Positions 50,966-61,700 of a DNA stretch of 64,000 nucleotides are shown piece after piece. The DNA is from a virus. The notes under the pieces are model-generated. The model was given only the letters and a program-made list of their open reading frames with translations, had not been told where the DNA came from and did no database searches. Where the stretch lies: positions 1 through 64,000 of IMG/VR virus record IMGVR_UViG_3300022927_001625; one strand, given 5' to 3'. The translations under genes and the position numbers were made by a program. The stretch's first letter is position 1. Each line of letters opens with the position of its first letter.

Positions 50966-53065
50966 TTATACCGCAGAACTTTGTCCGCTAGTATAAGTCC
51001 ATACGCCCCCGTTTACTGTACAAATTAGTTTGTATCTTGAAACAGTTAAACTAACTGCACCGTTAACATCACTAAATTCTACGTCTTTAAGTACACTTTC
51101 GTTCTCATTACCTACTTCAGAAACTCTAGTTGCTGTTGCTGAATTAGCATCGTATGTTCCTGCTTCACCACTTGTGTTTGCAGAAATAATTGCTTCAGTA
51201 GTTGACAATACACTGTCTACTGTAAATGTTCCAGTTAGCGAAGCCATAGGTGTACCGCTATTTACTGTAGCACCTGTAATATCAATTTGTCTACCTGCTG
51301 TGTATTTGTGAACACCATTAGTAGTAATTGTAGTTGTTGTACCTTTAATAATGCTCGTAATAAGATTTGAACTTGCTGAAACAGTATGATCAACTTCAAC
51401 TGTTGACTCTTCTAATGCAGTGTTTAGATCACTTGCAGTAAACAATGCTGATGCTGATGTTTGATCTGTTGCATGAATCTTTGCTTGAACTCCATTAATC
51501 TTTGTACTTGCTGGAACAATTTCTTCTAACAATGTTGTAATTTTTGCCGCAAATGTTGCTCCGCCACCTTGTGCTGGATCATATCCTAATCCAGTAATGT
51601 TTAATGCCAGTACTACACCTTCGTTATCAATTGCATTATCAACATAAAGTTTTGTTGCCGCATCTGTATCTTGTGCCGGTGTTCCTAATCCTCTAATTAT
51701 TTTGCTATCAACAATTTCAATAATTGCTGTTGCACTTGTTAATTGTAAAGGTTGTACAACTGATGAAATTAAGTTTCCGTTAATGTTAACATTATCTACA
51801 TTCAAGTTAGTAAGGGTACCAACTGATGTTAAATCAGGAGCACTTGCAATGTAAGTCATTTCTGTACCACTAAACACTGTGTTACCGTTTAACTTGTACC
51901 CTAGGTCTGAATCCCAATAAACATTTGATGTCCAAGAATTAGTTGTATTTTTCCAAAGTAACTCTTTATCGTTCGGAGTTGCTTTTACAATAAAACCAGC
52001 ATTATCAACTTCTGGATCTGTTAATAATGTACTATCACTTGCAATAGCAAGTTCAATATTTTTATCCTGAATCCTCATGTTTTCTACATCTGTTTGGAAT
52101 GTTTCGCCAGATATAGTTAGGTTACCGGCAATTTTTACATCACCGCCAACGTCTAATGTTGCTTGAGGATTATTATTAAAAATTCCTATATAACTATTTG
52201 CAGTATTAACTTTAATTGCACTTGTGGAACCTGTTGCTTTTCTAACTTTAATTTCTAAGTTTCTATCACGAACTGTATTTTCAATTAATGTTTGGTTATT
52301 TACAATTTTAATAACAATATTATCTTCTGGACCAATTGTAATACCACCGTTATTAATAGTAGTAATTGTTCCATTGGTTACACCATTAGCATCTGTAGGT
52401 AAAAACTGTGATGCGTTTTTCTTAATACCTTGTGCATTAATAATAGTATCTGCTGACGTTGCTGTTCCGTGGAATTTAAAATCGTCATTAATTATATTAA
52501 TTCCTTTTTCAACTGCGCCGTTAATGCCATTAATAGTATTACTTGAATCTGGAGTAAATCTAATATTAGAAAGTACTGCTTCTGTTGTACCTCCTACATT
52601 TAATTTTACTATTGTTCTGTTACTTTGTGTATTATCAAGAACTGTTTCGGTTGAAAATCCCGACAGTCCTTCTGAACTTGCATATGGAGGTCCTACAAGA
52701 ACTAAATCAGTTCCATCATAGAAATATAACTTGTTGTTTAAATTGTCGATCCAAAGATCACCTGTAACCATTTGTGGTTGTGTTGGACTTACAATAGGTC
52801 CGCCGGCACTTTTAAATTGTGCGCCGTCATATAATTTTAAACGTGACTCGCTTGAGTCGTACCATAATTGTCCAGTTAAAGGATTAGCAGGTGCTTGTGT
52901 GTTGGTAAAGTTTTCCAACATCTTGACAAAGTTTTCATTAATAGATTCACCAAAGCCTGAATAGTTACGACCAATTAGAGAAATATCTGTTGTTTGTGTA
53001 TTAAGTTGTCCATCAACTAGTTCTACTAATAAATCACCATTCGTTTTGTTAATCTGATATGCCAT
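50966..53065 (-). CDS. tail fibre/structural protein, paralogue 2
   Basis: A 699-residue protein with the same N-terminal domain (MAYQINKTNG, GQLWYDS, LKLYDG, GDLWIDN, LVGP at about 1-128) and a long beta shaft. The central part has AITLDVGG-type and intramolecular-assembly-like segments (about 295-340). The C-terminal 250 residues are a distinct domain rich in Thr/Ser/Ala. It shares one base with the gene upstream (TAATG coupling). Likely a trimeric fibre. Confidence 0.8.
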   Translation of the reverse strand: MAYQINKTNGDLLVELVDGQLNTQTTDISLIGRNYSGFGESINENFVKMLENFTNTQAPANPLTGQLWYDSSESRLKLYDGAQFKSAGGPIVSPTQPQMVTGDLWIDNLNNKLYFYDGTDLVLVGPPYASSEGLSGFSTETVLDNTQSNRTIVKLNVGGTTEAVLSNIRFTPDSSNTINGINGAVEKGINIINDDFKFHGTATSADTIINAQGIKKNASQFLPTDANGVTNGTITTINNGGITIGPEDNIVIKIVNNQTLIENTVRDRNLEIKVRKATGSTSAIKVNTANSYIGIFNNNPQATLDVGGDVKIAGNLTISGETFQTDVENMRIQDKNIELAIASDSTLLTDPEVDNAGFIVKATPNDKELLWKNTTNSWTSNVYWDSDLGYKLNGNTVFSGTEMTYIASAPDLTSVGTLTNLNVDNVNINGNLISSVVQPLQLTSATAIIEIVDSKIIRGLGTPAQDTDAATKLYVDNAIDNEGVVLALNITGLGYDPAQGGGATFAAKITTLLEEIVPASTKINGVQAKIHATDQTSASALFTASDLNTALEESTVEVDHTVSASSNLITSIIKGTTTTITTNGVHKYTAGRQIDITGATVNSGTPMASLTGTFTVDSVLSTTEAIISANTSGEAGTYDANSATATRVSEVGNENESVLKDVEFSDVNGAVSLTVSRYKLICTVNGGVWTYTSGQSSAV

Positions 53066-55134
53066 TATTTTGCCCCCGCGTAAATTAGATAGTTAACAGC
53101 CAGGTAAGGATTCATAATATCAAAATCTTGTCCTACTGTTGTTGTACTTACCACGCCTCCTGAGAATGGAAACTTCTGTCCTGCATTTGTTCCTGTTGGA
53201 GCATCGGCTACTGTAGCATCTGCATCTACTGGTGCACCTTGAACATCACGTGATACGTAATATTGTGTACCACTTGGTCCACGTAAATCGTGTTCGTGTT
53301 CTGGTAAGTTTTCAACTTTAATTGGTTTCTTTTCAAATCCTGCTGTGCCGCCAAGTGTATCAGCGTTAGCATCAGTAACTCTATTTGCTGATCCTTGTTG
53401 TGTACCCATGTTGTCTTGGCCTAGCGGGAATCTACCACGTAAGTCTGGTAATGCAAATTTACCTAACGCCGGATTTGCTTTATATTTTGTTCCGATAATT
53501 TCATACAATTGAGGCCAATCAACAATAAATTCTTCTCTACCGTCACATAATAACCATCCATTTAAATCTGATGCTGTACTGTTATCTCCTGCATATGGAA
53601 CTATCATTCCAACTGGATTAACTGGTAATGCACTAAACAAGTTACTTCTTGATATTTTTTTAAGACCTGTTCCGCTACCATTTTCGTCATTAAGTCTATT
53701 AATTAAAAGTTCGTCATCAAATCTCGATGTTGGAACGTTTGGCTTATTAGTAACAAATGTACTATTAACACTAATATCAAATGTTTTAACTAGTGTAGTT
53801 TCGCCTGGTGCTGTATACTGTCCGTCAAAAATAATGTTCGGAGCAGTTACGTCACCTGTAACTTGGAATGTTGTTCTTGAAGCAAGTTTATCTGAACTTC
53901 CTGAACGTCCTGTAACTGTTCCAGTTACATTACCTACTAAGTTACCTTTAAAAGTATTTGCATTAACTTCTGCAAATTTTAATATTGCAGATCCAATGCT
54001 TCTTGTGTTTGATGTATCTGGAAGTAGTGATCCGCCAAACGTTGCGGTTGATCCTACTTCTAATTCATTTCCAATCCTTGCACTCTTAGCAACACCAAGT
54101 CCGCCTTTTGTTGTAATAGCACCTGTTGAAATATTAACTGCTTCTGCAATTCCATTAATAATAAGGTTGTTACTAATAATAGCATTACCAGTTACGTCTA
54201 ATGCTTCTGCTGGTGATAAGTTATTAATACCAACTTTTTGTGTTGAGTCAATTCTGATAACAGGTTGTAGGTTACCTGCATTATTAATTCTTAAGTCAAT
54301 GTTTGCACCAGAAGTATTATTTGAAATAATTGCATTCTGTCCTTCAATACCAATTTGAACAACTGCATCACTTCCAACTTGTACACCTGAGTTATTTCTA
54401 ATAATTAATCCTTTAGAAGAAATTGACTCTTTATCGCCTCTTAAGAAATTTTCTGCTGAAACAGGGTTAGCCTCTCCAGCAATAATTAAACTTTCTGCTT
54501 TTTCTGCAATACCGTAATACTTTGCAACACCAGCGCCAGTAATATCAGCAGAACTCATATTAAAGCCTGCCTTCAGCGAACTAAATCCTTGTATTGTTGC
54601 CTTTGGAGTAAATGCACTTGTAGCATAAATGGCAAGTACTTTGCCGCCTATTTCAACTTTAAGTGCTGTATAATTAACGTTGTCTGTTCCTGTTAATGTT
54701 GAAGGTCGAACACCTGCGGCTAAACCGTCACTAAATTCTGGACCAACTAAAATCCAACCTGAACCTGTATACAAATATAACTGTTGATTGTCTGTATCTG
54801 CCCATAAATCTCCAGCAACTGAATTAGCAACATCTGGTGCTGACTCACCTCTTTTTAATCCTCCGGCTTCAATCCAGTTAGTGCCGTCATAAATTTTAAG
54901 AATGTTAACACCGATAGATGTATCATACCATAACTGACCTTCTACTGGTCTTTGTGGTGCTGTTGTATTTGAAAAGTTTTCTAATAGTTGTAAAAAGTTT
55001 TGACCAATTAACGTACCGTAATCAGTAGTAAATCTTCCTGGGATACTTAAACTAGTTGACGTATCAACTGTGTTATCCTCAATGACTATACTACCTTTAT
55101 TAGTAATGTCAGTGTAGTTAATAGTATATGCCAT
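53065..55134 (-). CDS. tail fibre protein with C-terminal tail-collar domain, paralogue 3
   Basis: A 689-residue protein. The shared N-terminal domain spans about 1-130, followed by a beta shaft. The C-terminal 160 residues are a phage tail collar domain: PVGMIVPYAG, then GWLLCDGRE, LPDLRGRFPLG and the late EHEHDL and NPYLAVNYLI. The architecture recalls T4 short tail fibre gp12, where this end meets the host surface, so it is a candidate receptor-binding protein. Confidence 0.88.
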   Translation of the reverse strand: MAYTINYTDITNKGSIVIEDNTVDTSTSLSIPGRFTTDYGTLIGQNFLQLLENFSNTTAPQRPVEGQLWYDTSIGVNILKIYDGTNWIEAGGLKRGESAPDVANSVAGDLWADTDNQQLYLYTGSGWILVGPEFSDGLAAGVRPSTLTGTDNVNYTALKVEIGGKVLAIYATSAFTPKATIQGFSSLKAGFNMSSADITGAGVAKYYGIAEKAESLIIAGEANPVSAENFLRGDKESISSKGLIIRNNSGVQVGSDAVVQIGIEGQNAIISNNTSGANIDLRINNAGNLQPVIRIDSTQKVGINNLSPAEALDVTGNAIISNNLIINGIAEAVNISTGAITTKGGLGVAKSARIGNELEVGSTATFGGSLLPDTSNTRSIGSAILKFAEVNANTFKGNLVGNVTGTVTGRSGSSDKLASRTTFQVTGDVTAPNIIFDGQYTAPGETTLVKTFDISVNSTFVTNKPNVPTSRFDDELLINRLNDENGSGTGLKKISRSNLFSALPVNPVGMIVPYAGDNSTASDLNGWLLCDGREEFIVDWPQLYEIIGTKYKANPALGKFALPDLRGRFPLGQDNMGTQQGSANRVTDANADTLGGTAGFEKKPIKVENLPEHEHDLRGPSGTQYYVSRDVQGAPVDADATVADAPTGTNAGQKFPFSGGVVSTTTVGQDFDIMNPYLAVNYLIYAGAK

Positions 55135-55138
55135 CTAA

Positions 55139-55753
55139 TTACCCCTCGTTAAAACCAGTTAATGATTGTACTCTAACTGTATAATCAATTTGAATTAATC
55201 TGTTTAACGACTTTTGTACAGGATGGAAAATAACGTGTGTAAGAAGTTTGCCGTCACCAGTTGGACTATAACTTACTAATCCTAGTTCGTCAAATACAAA
55301 TGAACTTTCTGTATTAGTAGCAGTATCGTTTGCTTCTTGCCCGTTTGGTTCACCGTAGTCTAACAAACAACTTACTAAGATATCTGTATAACTAGTGCCT
55401 GTAACGTGTCGTGTTTCAATTTTGTTTCTATTTGGATCTACGTTATTTGCTGATCTGTCATCAACAACCTTTTTATAAGTTTGGTTGTATAATGAAGCAT
55501 TTGTACCAGTGCTATTTGGTGTTAAGTATGTAATAATGCCTGTAGGATCAACACTAGTACCACCGTTCCCAAATGCCATTTCGTATACAAATCCCTGTCC
55601 TGCGTTGGCCAATGATTCAGCAAGTGCAATACTCATATTCTCATAGTGAATTGCATTGCGCTTATCAATGTAAATTTCGCTAGTCTCGGGGTTATATATC
55701 TTAATATGACCCTGCACTAACACTCCGTTTTTATCTAATAAATTATCTGTCAT
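55139..55753 (-). CDS. virion structural protein
   Basis: A 204-residue protein starting MTDNLLDKNGVLVQGHIKI, with AFGNGGTSVDPTG at about 60-73 and a beta-rich C-terminus. I recall it as a recurrent structural protein next to fibre genes in marine T4-like phages, exact role unknown. Its stop is four bases from the next gene. A late-like AATAAATA box overlaps the end of the giant gene upstream. Confidence 0.75.
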   Translation of the reverse strand: MTDNLLDKNGVLVQGHIKIYNPETSEIYIDKRNAIHYENMSIALAESLANAGQGFVYEMAFGNGGTSVDPTGIITYLTPNSTGTNASLYNQTYKKVVDDRSANNVDPNRNKIETRHVTGTSYTDILVSCLLDYGEPNGQEANDTATNTESSFVFDELGLVSYSPTGDGKLLTHVIFHPVQKSLNRLIQIDYTVRVQSLTGFNEG

Positions 55754-55771
55754 TTGTGTTTTCCTACATTG

Positions 55772-55779
55772 TATTTATT
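55772..55779 (-). promoter_or_regulatory. late-promoter-like box AATAAATA
   Basis: On the minus strand AATAAATA lies 18 bases before the ATG at 55753 and overlaps the stop codon of the giant gene. A GTAGGAAAA ribosome binding site lies between. It fits the NATAAATA late motif. Confidence 0.5.
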
Positions 55780-58700
55780 TAGGTAAGTCAACCTCTTCCG
55801 CTCTTAAGAACTGTGCGATAGCATTTTCTGTCTTACCTAGTGTTTTTCCAGGGTCATTCCATACTTTTCCAACCCTTCTAATTACTGTTATTCGAACTCC
55901 ATCTGCTGGTGCAGTTAATAGCGTCATTGTATTACCTAAAATGCTATATTGCGCTGGTTGCAATACGTCACCTTCTGGTGAATCTTGATCAACCGTTGGG
56001 TCAAACATATACATAGCATTCTTGCGTTGACGCTTGCCACCAACAAATACTTCAAATTCATTAACACTAGCCGGAGTCCAATCTAGTGTAAATTCTGATG
56101 TAGTGCCATCACCTTCATATGTATTAACTAATGTTTTATCTTGGTATGGAATTGTTTGTTGGAATCCCTGATCAAACAACTCGTCTCCTACATTATGAAT
56201 GTCTCTAACACCTGTACCTAATGTACCTCTACGTAACTGTTGTAAACTGTTACCGTCTTTAACCATATATTCAATACGCTCGCCGTTAACAAATATAACA
56301 CCTGGAACATTATTGGCTTTATCAGGTATAAACATGGTTTCACCGTTTTCAACTAAAATTTCTTTGTCAAACTGTTTTAAATCTGCTTGTAGTCTATACT
56401 TATTCACATCACCTAAACGTTTATAAACTGTTCTATTCAACATATCTTTAAATTGTCTAAATCCAAACTTAGAAACTGTTGGTCCTGATTCAGCAAACTG
56501 AATTACTTCAACAGCATCGTTTTCATTTAACGGTGTTGCCATACGCACAAAGAATCTGTCATTTGTTACTTTATAATCAACACTAGGTGTTTGAATCTTT
56601 CCATTAACAATAATCCAAACATACTCAGCATCAATAGTTTGTCTCTCAAGTTTAATTAGACCTGCTTTCAAATGATTGTATTCAATATCGCCAGCACTTT
56701 CAAAGTTTAGTGTAGTTCTTGTTACAATGTCATAATTTTTACGATCAATTTCTTGAATATCGTGTCTACTAAAATGTGTTACTCTAAAAATTTCGTCTTC
56801 AGGTGGAACTGTGTTAAGTGTAATTGTATTTCCACTTACTGTGTATTCTCCGTCAACAGTTACATACACATCTAGTCTTGCTCCAGGAACTTTAACGTTT
56901 TCAAAAATTTCAACACTAGAGTTTGCAGGACGGAAAATATAATCTATAGTATATGTAAGTTCTACGCCGTTCAATAATACTAAGATATCATTAGCACCTA
57001 ATGTACCGCCTGGTTGTTGCCAGTTACGTAATGCATATTCTACTCTGTCATCAATAATAAATGATTCGTTGTATCCTGCGTTAAGAATGTTATCACCAAC
57101 TCTAACAATTAAGTTATGACTTGCTGGTAAACTACTAAATGGAGTTAAACTTAATTCATATGTTGATGTACTTCCATCTGATCTAATATTATCAGTTTTA
57201 ATTTCACTAAATGTTTGTGCGTTACTTGCATAAATTCCATAATTAATTACTGCACCTTCAGCCGGTGCTTGACCAAATGTAATTGCAACTTTGTTAGCAG
57301 TATCATATGAACTGTCTGTTGTTTCTAAAATATAATCAACTTTCTCGCCATTAACTGTGATTAAACTGTTAAGTTCATCTTTCCAGTCAACTCTTGTAAG
57401 GAATTGAATTGTTGAGCCGTCTCCAGTAAATGTATCTAGATCTAATATTTCCTCACCATTGCCGCTCATTGTAATAATGTTTACAGAACTATTAATTGCT
57501 GGTGCTGAAGTAAATGTTATTGTTTTGTTTTTATAATCTACTGTATAATCTGTTCTAACAATGTTGTTTACTTTAACAAAAATAGCAAACTTACTTTGTG
57601 GTTGACCATCATAGTTAAATATCTTTGTAACATTATCTCCAACATATGCTACACTTTCAATTCTACTTCCGCCTTCACCAACTCTATCGTATACTTTAAT
57701 ATCTAATGTATCAAGAACTTGTCCAGGAATAAGTTCCTCTGGTCCTTTAGATGTTGTAGGTGTAACAAATCCGTCACCGTCGATAACAATATCTTCTGGA
57801 TTTATACCTGAAGCAGTTGCATATGCTAAGTCACCACCGGTAATTAATGTATCATATGCTCTTGGATCAGGAATAAACGAACCGTCTGATGTATTTTTGC
57901 GAATAACAATTACATCGCCTGATTGTGTTGGTAAAATCTCTTCATCAAATTTGATTACCGTAGACTCAACAATAGTACCATCATCAGTTAAAATAAATCC
58001 TGTTTGGCTTGCTCCAGTAATACTTTGGATGATTGCATTTGGATTTGTAACAGGATTTCCTGTTCCAAAGTTAGGATCATCAATTCTTATACCATTTTTA
58101 TAAACATTATATTCAATACCTGTTTCTAATGCTTTAGCAAAGTCGTAAATTTTTGTACTGTCATCACTTAAACGGAATACTTCATCTTCATATGTATTAT
58201 CATATGTATCATATGCAGAAGTAAACCACGAATCTGCACTCCAACCCGAGCCACCGCCAAAGTTGAAACTCTTAACTTGAACACCACCGTAGTCAATGCC
58301 GTCAAGTAATTGCCCTAAGTCATTTGCTAACTGTCCTGTAGTTGGATTGTAGAATAAGTTAATTCTATCTGCCGCAGTTAATAATGATATATCTTTAAAA
58401 TACTCAATTGTTATAGTTTTGTTATTAGCAGGAGGAGTATTAAAAACAATTTGGCCTATTTTTCTATCATGTGTTCTACCATTACTGTCATTAACATTAG
58501 TAATAGTATAATCTCTTGACAGTATTTCGTCGTCTCCGATAGTAATTTTAATTTTATTTGTTCTTAAATCTACTGGCCATTTTAAAGTAAATTTATATCT
58601 TCCGCCTGTTCCAGTAAATGTTTCTGTTTCATCAAGTGTTGTTATAAAGAACGCACCAGTTACTCTATCAAACTTAACGGCTAAGTGTGTAGCACGTAAA

Positions 58701-61700
58701 TTTGAATCTCCAATAACTGCACTTGCTTTAGCAACTGTTCCGTTATCTCCTGGAGAACCATTTAAAGTAATAGTAGGTGCTGAAATATATCCTGTACCCG
58801 GATTAGTAATTCTAATCTCAGATATAGATCCGTTTTTACCAATGTACGCTTCAGCAACAGCGCCGGTGCCGCCGCCGCCGGATATTTCAACTGATGGTGC
58901 ATTTAGATAACCCGAACCTGCTTCGTAAATATTAATTTCTTTAATTTTAAAACTTACATTTTCTAACCAGTGCTTTTGTGGATAAGATGTGATACCGTTT
59001 ACTTGTACAGTATCATTTACTACTCTAGTATCTACAGGAACAATTTTTCCTCTAGCATCACTATAGTAAGGTGGCAAATCAAAATCAGTAACGATTGTTT
59101 GAGTATTATCATCACCTTCATATGTTGATAAGTATTCTCTAATTTTAGTTTTATAAGGTTTAACTTCTTTTACATATTCTTCATAACTTTCTAAGAAGTC
59201 ATTATTAAATGTAATGTCTTTTCTTAGTTTACCAACATTATGCTTTGCTTTAACAAATGAAGTTTTAAATGCCCAATCAATAAATGGTTGTTCACTTAAA
59301 ATATAACGCATTTGTGCAAAGAATAATTCATTATAATGAATTGCTAAGTCATCAACAAATATTTTATCACGTAATGATGACAGTATAATTCTTAATTCTT
59401 GAACTGGTATTAAATCAAACGCACTATCATCATATCCAAAACTATCATAACCAACTAATTCATCGCTATAATCGTACAATGCTTTAGATAGTTGTACTGT
59501 AGCATTTTCTCTACCGATTGTTTCATAGTTAATAGTATAATCAACATTTACTTGTTCGTCAATTTTACGTAAAAGTAACCAGCCGCCGGAACCTACATTG
59601 TTAATTTTTACAATTTGACCATAAACGTCATCTAACGATTCTAATTCGTATGTTTCGTCAATTACGAAATCTGCTTTAGTTAATTCATTATAACCTTCTG
59701 CATACCAATTATCATAACTCCAATAATCTCTTACATCATAACTTTGACTAATAATTCTATTCCACGGATAATTGCCGCCAACGTACTCGTAAACTGACCA
59801 TCTATTAGCATAAGAAGTGTCTGTATTAACTAACACAGAAAACTTACGTACGGTAATTACGTCTGTACTGCTGTAATTTGAACCTTGATTAATTACTGTT
59901 GCACTAATAACCGATCCAATGCTGTTAATTTCAAGAGCAACTTCAGCATTTTCTCCTGCTGTAGTAACAAACTCTACTGTTGGATTTGTTTTATAGCCTC
60001 TTCCTCCGTCAACAATATCTACTCTAATTAATTTACCATCAATTATAGTTGCATTAAGTTGTGCAGTTCTTACTTTACTAACTGAAACATATTGAAGTTC
60101 TAAATCTGTATCAATTGTCAAATCATAAAGTCTTGATGCTAGGGTTGGTTTAGGATCATTACTATCTAGATCTGATAAATCAAAATCATCAATTAATACA
60201 TTTTGTTTTAATACAATGTTTACTCTTTCAATTGCTTGTTTAAGTGCTTCAACTCTGTTAACAAACATAGTTTGTCGTGGGTTGTTTAGTACTCCGTATT
60301 TGTCTTGATTTCCTAACTGTCTGTCAGGAATTTCTCTACCTTGTTTGTCAAACCCAATTAAACTATCAAACCATTTTTCTTCTAAGTCTGATTTAGGAAT
60401 ACTTGTACCAAGTCCATCAGTAATAATATTATACTGATTATGAATATTCTGTTCAAGGTTATCAATAGTCCAATAACTAAATTTAATAACACTATCTTTT
60501 CCTGTAATACTTGATCCTAAATTATGTAACGCCCACTCATTATCTCTTAATAAGTTTACATATTTGTATCCTTGACCATTAGGATCTCTAATTAATTCTT
60601 GAACATCGGCACCACTAATTGATCTACCTGGTACATCTGGAACTGTTTTTTTATTTCTTACCCAGAAATAATTGTAATTTGTAAACTTTTGTGCAGGTTC
60701 GTCATATACTCTTCTAGTTGAATATACACTGTCGCCGTATTTAGATTTTCCGCTAATACCACGTGTAAGTCCTTCTTCTGTATCTGCATCTTCGTCCCAT
60801 TCGCTTGGTAATAATGTTGTCTCTACCCATTCATAAATTTCAACTTCAGTACCTGGAAAAATTGTATTAAACTGATTTGTAACACTAAAAATATTTCCAG
60901 TATTACTATAAGGATTAATAAATCTTACAGCATCAATATCCCACCATAGTTTACCAACTATATCAACTGTATTAAAAATAGTAGCATCTTTAACTACCCC
61001 TACTACACTATCATCTACAATATTATAACTTGCAGGATCATATGTAGTTTTATATGATAATTCAACTTCTGCCGGTCCGGCAATTTTTCCTTGTAGCGGA
61101 TCAATATAATCAAGATACTCATCTACAACATTAGTTTGTTTGTTGTAAATACTAACACTTTTAATTTTGTTAACATCAACAACTGGTCTTGCTTGACGCT
61201 TTCTTGTCCATAACTTACCTGTTGAAGGGCTTCTATAATCAAATACTGCGCCCGGAGAACTATTTTCTTCTTCGTTTAAGTAAGTAGGTAATCCTGCATA
61301 AATGTGATTATTGCTAACTGCTAATACTTCACCAAAGTATACAACATTTGGATCTGAGTTTTTAATTTTATCAGCATAAACATATCTATTTCCTGTTAAT
61401 TCAAATACAAATATCTCACCTGTATCAGTAAGTGTTGTATTAAACAACGTTGTTCCGTTATCAAATAATGTTAAGTTTGCATCAAATTCTGTTATGCTTG
61501 TTGAATCTCCGCCTGATGATGTAATAACTAATCTGTCTCCACTAAATTTTACTTTAGAACCAAACTTTTCATTTGGTAATCCTTTTGGACCAGTTAGTGT
61601 TTGTACTAGACTAAATGTTCCGTGAATTGATTCATATAGATAAACTGCACCAGCATTTGTATAAGTTGTGCTCCAATTAGTTGCACCTACAGCAATAAAT

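Noticed and set aside
52224-54358. Plus-strand frames of 165 and 174 residues opposite the fibre genes
   Set aside because: They are antisense to repetitive Val/Thr/Ser-rich fibre sequence, with valine/leucine-rich products and no ribosome binding site.
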